Origin: UTCFX2 sp002050125
GTDB lineage: Bacteria > Chloroflexota > Anaerolineae > Anaerolineales > UBA4823
Direction: 5' to 3'
NCBI GenBank assembly: GCA_027494035.1
Contig: JAOSJQ010000001.1
Span: 3,590,535-3,654,534, forward strand
DNA length: 64,000 nucleotides
Shown here: piece by piece, positions 62,001-64,000 of the stretch
How the letters are laid out: the number at the start of each line of letters is the position of its first letter
Numbering within the stretch: the first letter of the stretch is position 1
Position numbers and translations under genes: made by a program
The notes under the pieces: generated by a model
What the model was told of the DNA's origin: nothing
The model's database searches: none
Seen by the model: only the letters and a program-made list of their open reading frames with translations

Positions 62001-62609
62001 CGGAATGTGAACATCCTGGTATTGGACACAGAGGTTTACTCCAACACCGGTGGACAGGCTTCGAAATCAACACCAAGGGCTGCAGTCGCAAAATTCGCCG
62101 CCCAGGGTAAGGGTACTCCGAAGAAAGATCTCGGGATGATCGCAATGGCTTACGGTTATGTCTATGTGGCTCGAATCGCCATGGGCGCCAACGACCAGCA
62201 AACCCTGAACGCATTCCTTGAAGCTGACGCTTACGATGGACCTTCGTTGATCATCGCCTACAGTCATTGCATCCAGCAAGGCTACGATCTCATCAATGGC
62301 TTGAAACAGCAGAAATTGGCTGCGGAATCGGGTGTGTGGCCGCTCTATCGTTTCAATCCGGGTCTGATCGAACAAGGCAAAAGTCCGCTTACCATCGATT
62401 CCAAAGCGCCTACGATCCCGGTGAGCGAATATGCGTATAACGAATCACGCTACCGCATGCTGCTTCACACCGATGAGCGCCGGGCTGAAGAGCTCATGAA
62501 GAAAGCCGAATACGACGCAAAACAGCGCTGGGAGCTTTACCGCCAGATGGCGCTGCTTCAATACCAGGAACCCCAAAATGGGGATGACGCTGAGGAAAAA
62601 GCCGATTAA
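59038..62609 (+). CDS. nifJ: Pyruvate:ferredoxin (flavodoxin) oxidoreductase, frameshift in T4 run
   Basis: This single-chain enzyme oxidises pyruvate with CoA to acetyl-CoA, CO2 and reduced ferredoxin. Domain I opens with DANEATALVAHKLSEVIAIY; two 4Fe-4S motifs are CIQCGKCVVVCPH and CTGCGLCVEVCPA; the TPP domain has CAGCGETPYIKL, GCSSIYG and VYSNTGGQASKSTPRA. One T is missing from the run at 60300-60303; adding it gives GVYFWGLGADGTVGANKNS and an enzyme of about 1190 residues. Open pieces are 59038-60426 and 60396-62609. A partner gene follows in the same direction. Confidence 0.95.
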
Positions 62610-62705
62610 AGCTAGGATGGTGATGGAAACCAATCCGCACCACGAACCTTGGATCGGCATCGACTACCAATAATAATCGAATGGAAAAATAGGGAGAGCA
62701 AGAAA

Positions 62706-63695
62706 ATGGTTGATCTTAATACCACCTATCTTGGTTTAGAACTGAAAAACCCGATCGTCGCCTCATCCTCCCCACTCACTCAAAAACCCGAGACCGCGGT
62801 TCAGTTGGAAGAAGCTGGCGTCTCTGCGCTGGTGATGCACTCGCTCTTTGAAGAGCAAATCATTCGGGAAAGTCTGAAGCTAAACGAGGATCTTCTGCGC
62901 GGGAGCGAATCCTTTTATGAAGCGTCCAATTTCCTTCCAAACTACGGTCAATTTAAAATCGGACCAGAATCCTATCTTGACACGCTTAAAAGCGTCAAAG
63001 ATGCGGTTACGATCCCGGTGTTGGGCAGCCTGAATGGGGTTTCGACCGGCGGTTGGGTTGATTATGCGCGGCGAATCGAAGACACCGGCGCAGATGGGTT
63101 GGAGTTGAACATCTACTATCTTTCGACCGACATCAACATGCCCAGCAATCAGCTCGAAGACCGGTACATCGATCTGGTCCTCGATATTCGCCGACAGGTA
63201 CAAATCCCGCTGGCAATCAAACTCAGCCCATTCTTCACGGCGCTGCCCAACTTTGTGGAGAAGCTATCGCAGGTCGGCGTCAATGGGCTGGTTCTGTTCA
63301 ACCGGTTTTACCAACCTGACTTCGATCTGGAAAACCTGGAAGTCGTCCCCAACCTGGTGTTGAGTAATTCCAACGAGATCCGTATGCCGCTGCGCTGGAT
63401 TGCGATGTTGCACGGTCGGGTCTCAATCGACCTGGCAATGTCGGGGGGCGTGCACACCGGCTTGGATGTCTTGAAGGCAATGATGGCGGGAGCTAAGGTG
63501 ACCACAATTGCCTCGGCGTTCCTCCAGAATGGAGTTCAATGGGCGAGTAAAATCCAGGCGGAAATGGTGGCTTGGATGGAAGATCATGAGTATGAATCCA
63601 TAAAGCAAATGCAAGGGAGCATGAGTCAAAAATCGGTGGAACAACCCGATGCTTTTGAACGCGTCAATTACATGAAAGCGTTAAGCTCCTATTAG
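62706..63695 (+). CDS. Dihydroorotate dehydrogenase-like protein adjacent to nifJ
   Basis: The 329-residue FMN-type TIM barrel starts VDLNTTYLGLELKNPIVASS. It has SLNGVSTGGWVDYARRIEDT, the barrel segment LAIKLSPFF and the phosphate-binding end SGGVHTGLDVLKAMMAGA. It belongs to the DHOD-like family that often accompanies nifJ and lacks a proven role in pyrimidine synthesis. ATG 62706 is chosen because GGGAGAG lies about 8 bases upstream; the open frame begins earlier at 62649 without support. A bidirectional terminator follows. Confidence 0.9.
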   Translation: MVDLNTTYLGLELKNPIVASSSPLTQKPETAVQLEEAGVSALVMHSLFEEQIIRESLKLNEDLLRGSESFYEASNFLPNYGQFKIGPESYLDTLKSVKDAVTIPVLGSLNGVSTGGWVDYARRIEDTGADGLELNIYYLSTDINMPSNQLEDRYIDLVLDIRRQVQIPLAIKLSPFFTALPNFVEKLSQVGVNGLVLFNRFYQPDFDLENLEVVPNLVLSNSNEIRMPLRWIAMLHGRVSIDLAMSGGVHTGLDVLKAMMAGAKVTTIASAFLQNGVQWASKIQAEMVAWMEDHEYESIKQMQGSMSQKSVEQPDAFERVNYMKALSSY

Positions 63696-63711
63696 CAAAC
63701 CTCGGAAAGAG

Positions 63712-63751
63712 AAAAAGGGCTATCCGAATTCTATGCTCGGATAGCCCTTTT
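63712..63751. terminator. Bidirectional Rho-independent terminator
   Basis: GGGCTATCCGA (63717-63727) pairs with TCGGATAGCCC (63737-63747), flanked by AAAAA on the left and TTTT on the right, so it can end transcripts from both sides. Confidence 0.92.
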
Positions 63752-63916
63752 GATTTGCACCAAAGCGCCTTTCACCGCTGAATTATGTTTCTGATCGTAG
63801 ATCGCGCCGGAAATAAAGACCTGCTGGTCGTACGTGCCCAGCAGGTCGTTCATTTTCATGTAAAAGTGAAATGGCAAATAGGTGCACAGCCGGATTTCCC
63901 ATACCTGCGGAAACAC
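63731..63916 (-). CDS. Possible small CDS ending inside the terminator
   Basis: A 61-residue frame with a GTG start; its second half (VFISGAIYDQKHNSAVKGAL) has a beta-rich pattern a little like carboxypeptidase-regulatory repeats. The stop codon lies in the loop of the terminator hairpin. It could be a real short gene, the C-terminal end of a frameshifted gene, or chance. Confidence 0.3.
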   Translation of the reverse strand: MFPQVWEIRLCTYLPFHFYMKMNDLLGTYDQQVFISGAIYDQKHNSAVKGALVQIKRAIRA

Positions 63917-63945
63917 CGACCCATTTCACCAAAGACGAGATAGAT

Positions 63946-64000
63946 CAGGATTCGAGTTCGGGTTCGGCCGCGAATTTCTTGTGGCGATAGACGATCCGGC
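63946..64000 (-). CDS. Possible 3' end of a gene entering from the right edge
   Basis: A minus-strand frame open to the window edge ends at 63946 and would encode a C terminus RIVYRHKKFAAEPELES. The charged tail looks protein-like, but 17 residues are too few to identify anything. Confidence 0.3.

Overview
The window looks like a chromosomal segment of an anaerobic, mesophilic member of Chloroflexota, most likely class Anaerolineae. This is inferred from several signs: a CoA-fermenting/acetogenic style enzyme set (pyruvate:ferredoxin oxidoreductase with its dihydroorotate-dehydrogenase-like neighbour, formate-tetrahydrofolate ligase), many secreted or membrane proteins with Thr/Pro-rich linkers, a stand-alone glutamate-mutase-L (GlmL) family operon with zinc-ribbon and DUF6754 proteins, bacterial Elp3, and leaderless promoters. 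GC content is moderate and no plasmid or phage gene is visible. One IS5-family element is the only mobile element found.

Layout. 1-4.5 kb: end of an RpiR-type regulator, an FAH-family enzyme, a Thr/Pro-rich membrane protein, and the pseudouridine catabolism pair psuK-psuG. 4.5-7.2 kb: an ECF sigma factor with a membrane-anchored anti-sigma-like protein. 7.3-9.9 kb: DUF362 protein, PHP phosphoesterase, tRNA-Leu(UAA), LapA. 10-12.6 kb: zinc alcohol dehydrogenase, PilZ protein, methyltransferase. 12.8-16.2 kb: RNA-related block (archease, RtcB, RsfS, ThpR). 16.2-23 kb: response regulator and a molybdenum-hydroxylase maturation block (two MobA-like transferases, one fused to YqeC; YqeB; a glycosyltransferase; a lone molybdopterin-binding hydroxylase subunit). 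23.2-26.7 kb: two TrkA-like proteins, a zinc peptidase and a C-terminal processing peptidase. 26.7-27.6 kb: IS5 element. 27.7-33.4 kb: complete ECF transporter with nucleoside hydrolase, a CoA-transferase-like protein and a HAD nucleotidase, suggesting nucleoside or base salvage. 33.4-44.3 kb: MutL, Sir2, a CpaE-like REC-ATPase protein, TilS, formate-THF ligase, ROK fructokinase, Elp3, methyltransferase. 44.3-50.4 kb: phosphoesterase, DUF4349 lipoprotein, RsmG, RecF, peptide deformylase, a cNMP-binding/PH-domain membrane protein. 50.5-58.7 kb: a sortase-signal-like protein, then a tight seven-gene operon of unknown function. 59-63.7 kb: nifJ and its partner, then a bidirectional terminator.

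Two window-wide patterns matter for anyone using this annotation. First, about ten otherwise intact genes are split by a single-base indel, almost always inside a homopolymer run; sequencing error is the simplest explanation, so these are annotated as single genes. Second, several genes (mutL, the HAD gene, a methyltransferase, rsmG, the first gene of the unknown operon) have a TATAAT-like hexamer exactly 6 nt before the start codon, the signature of leaderless transcripts; mutL and the HAD gene even share one palindromic -10 element back to back.
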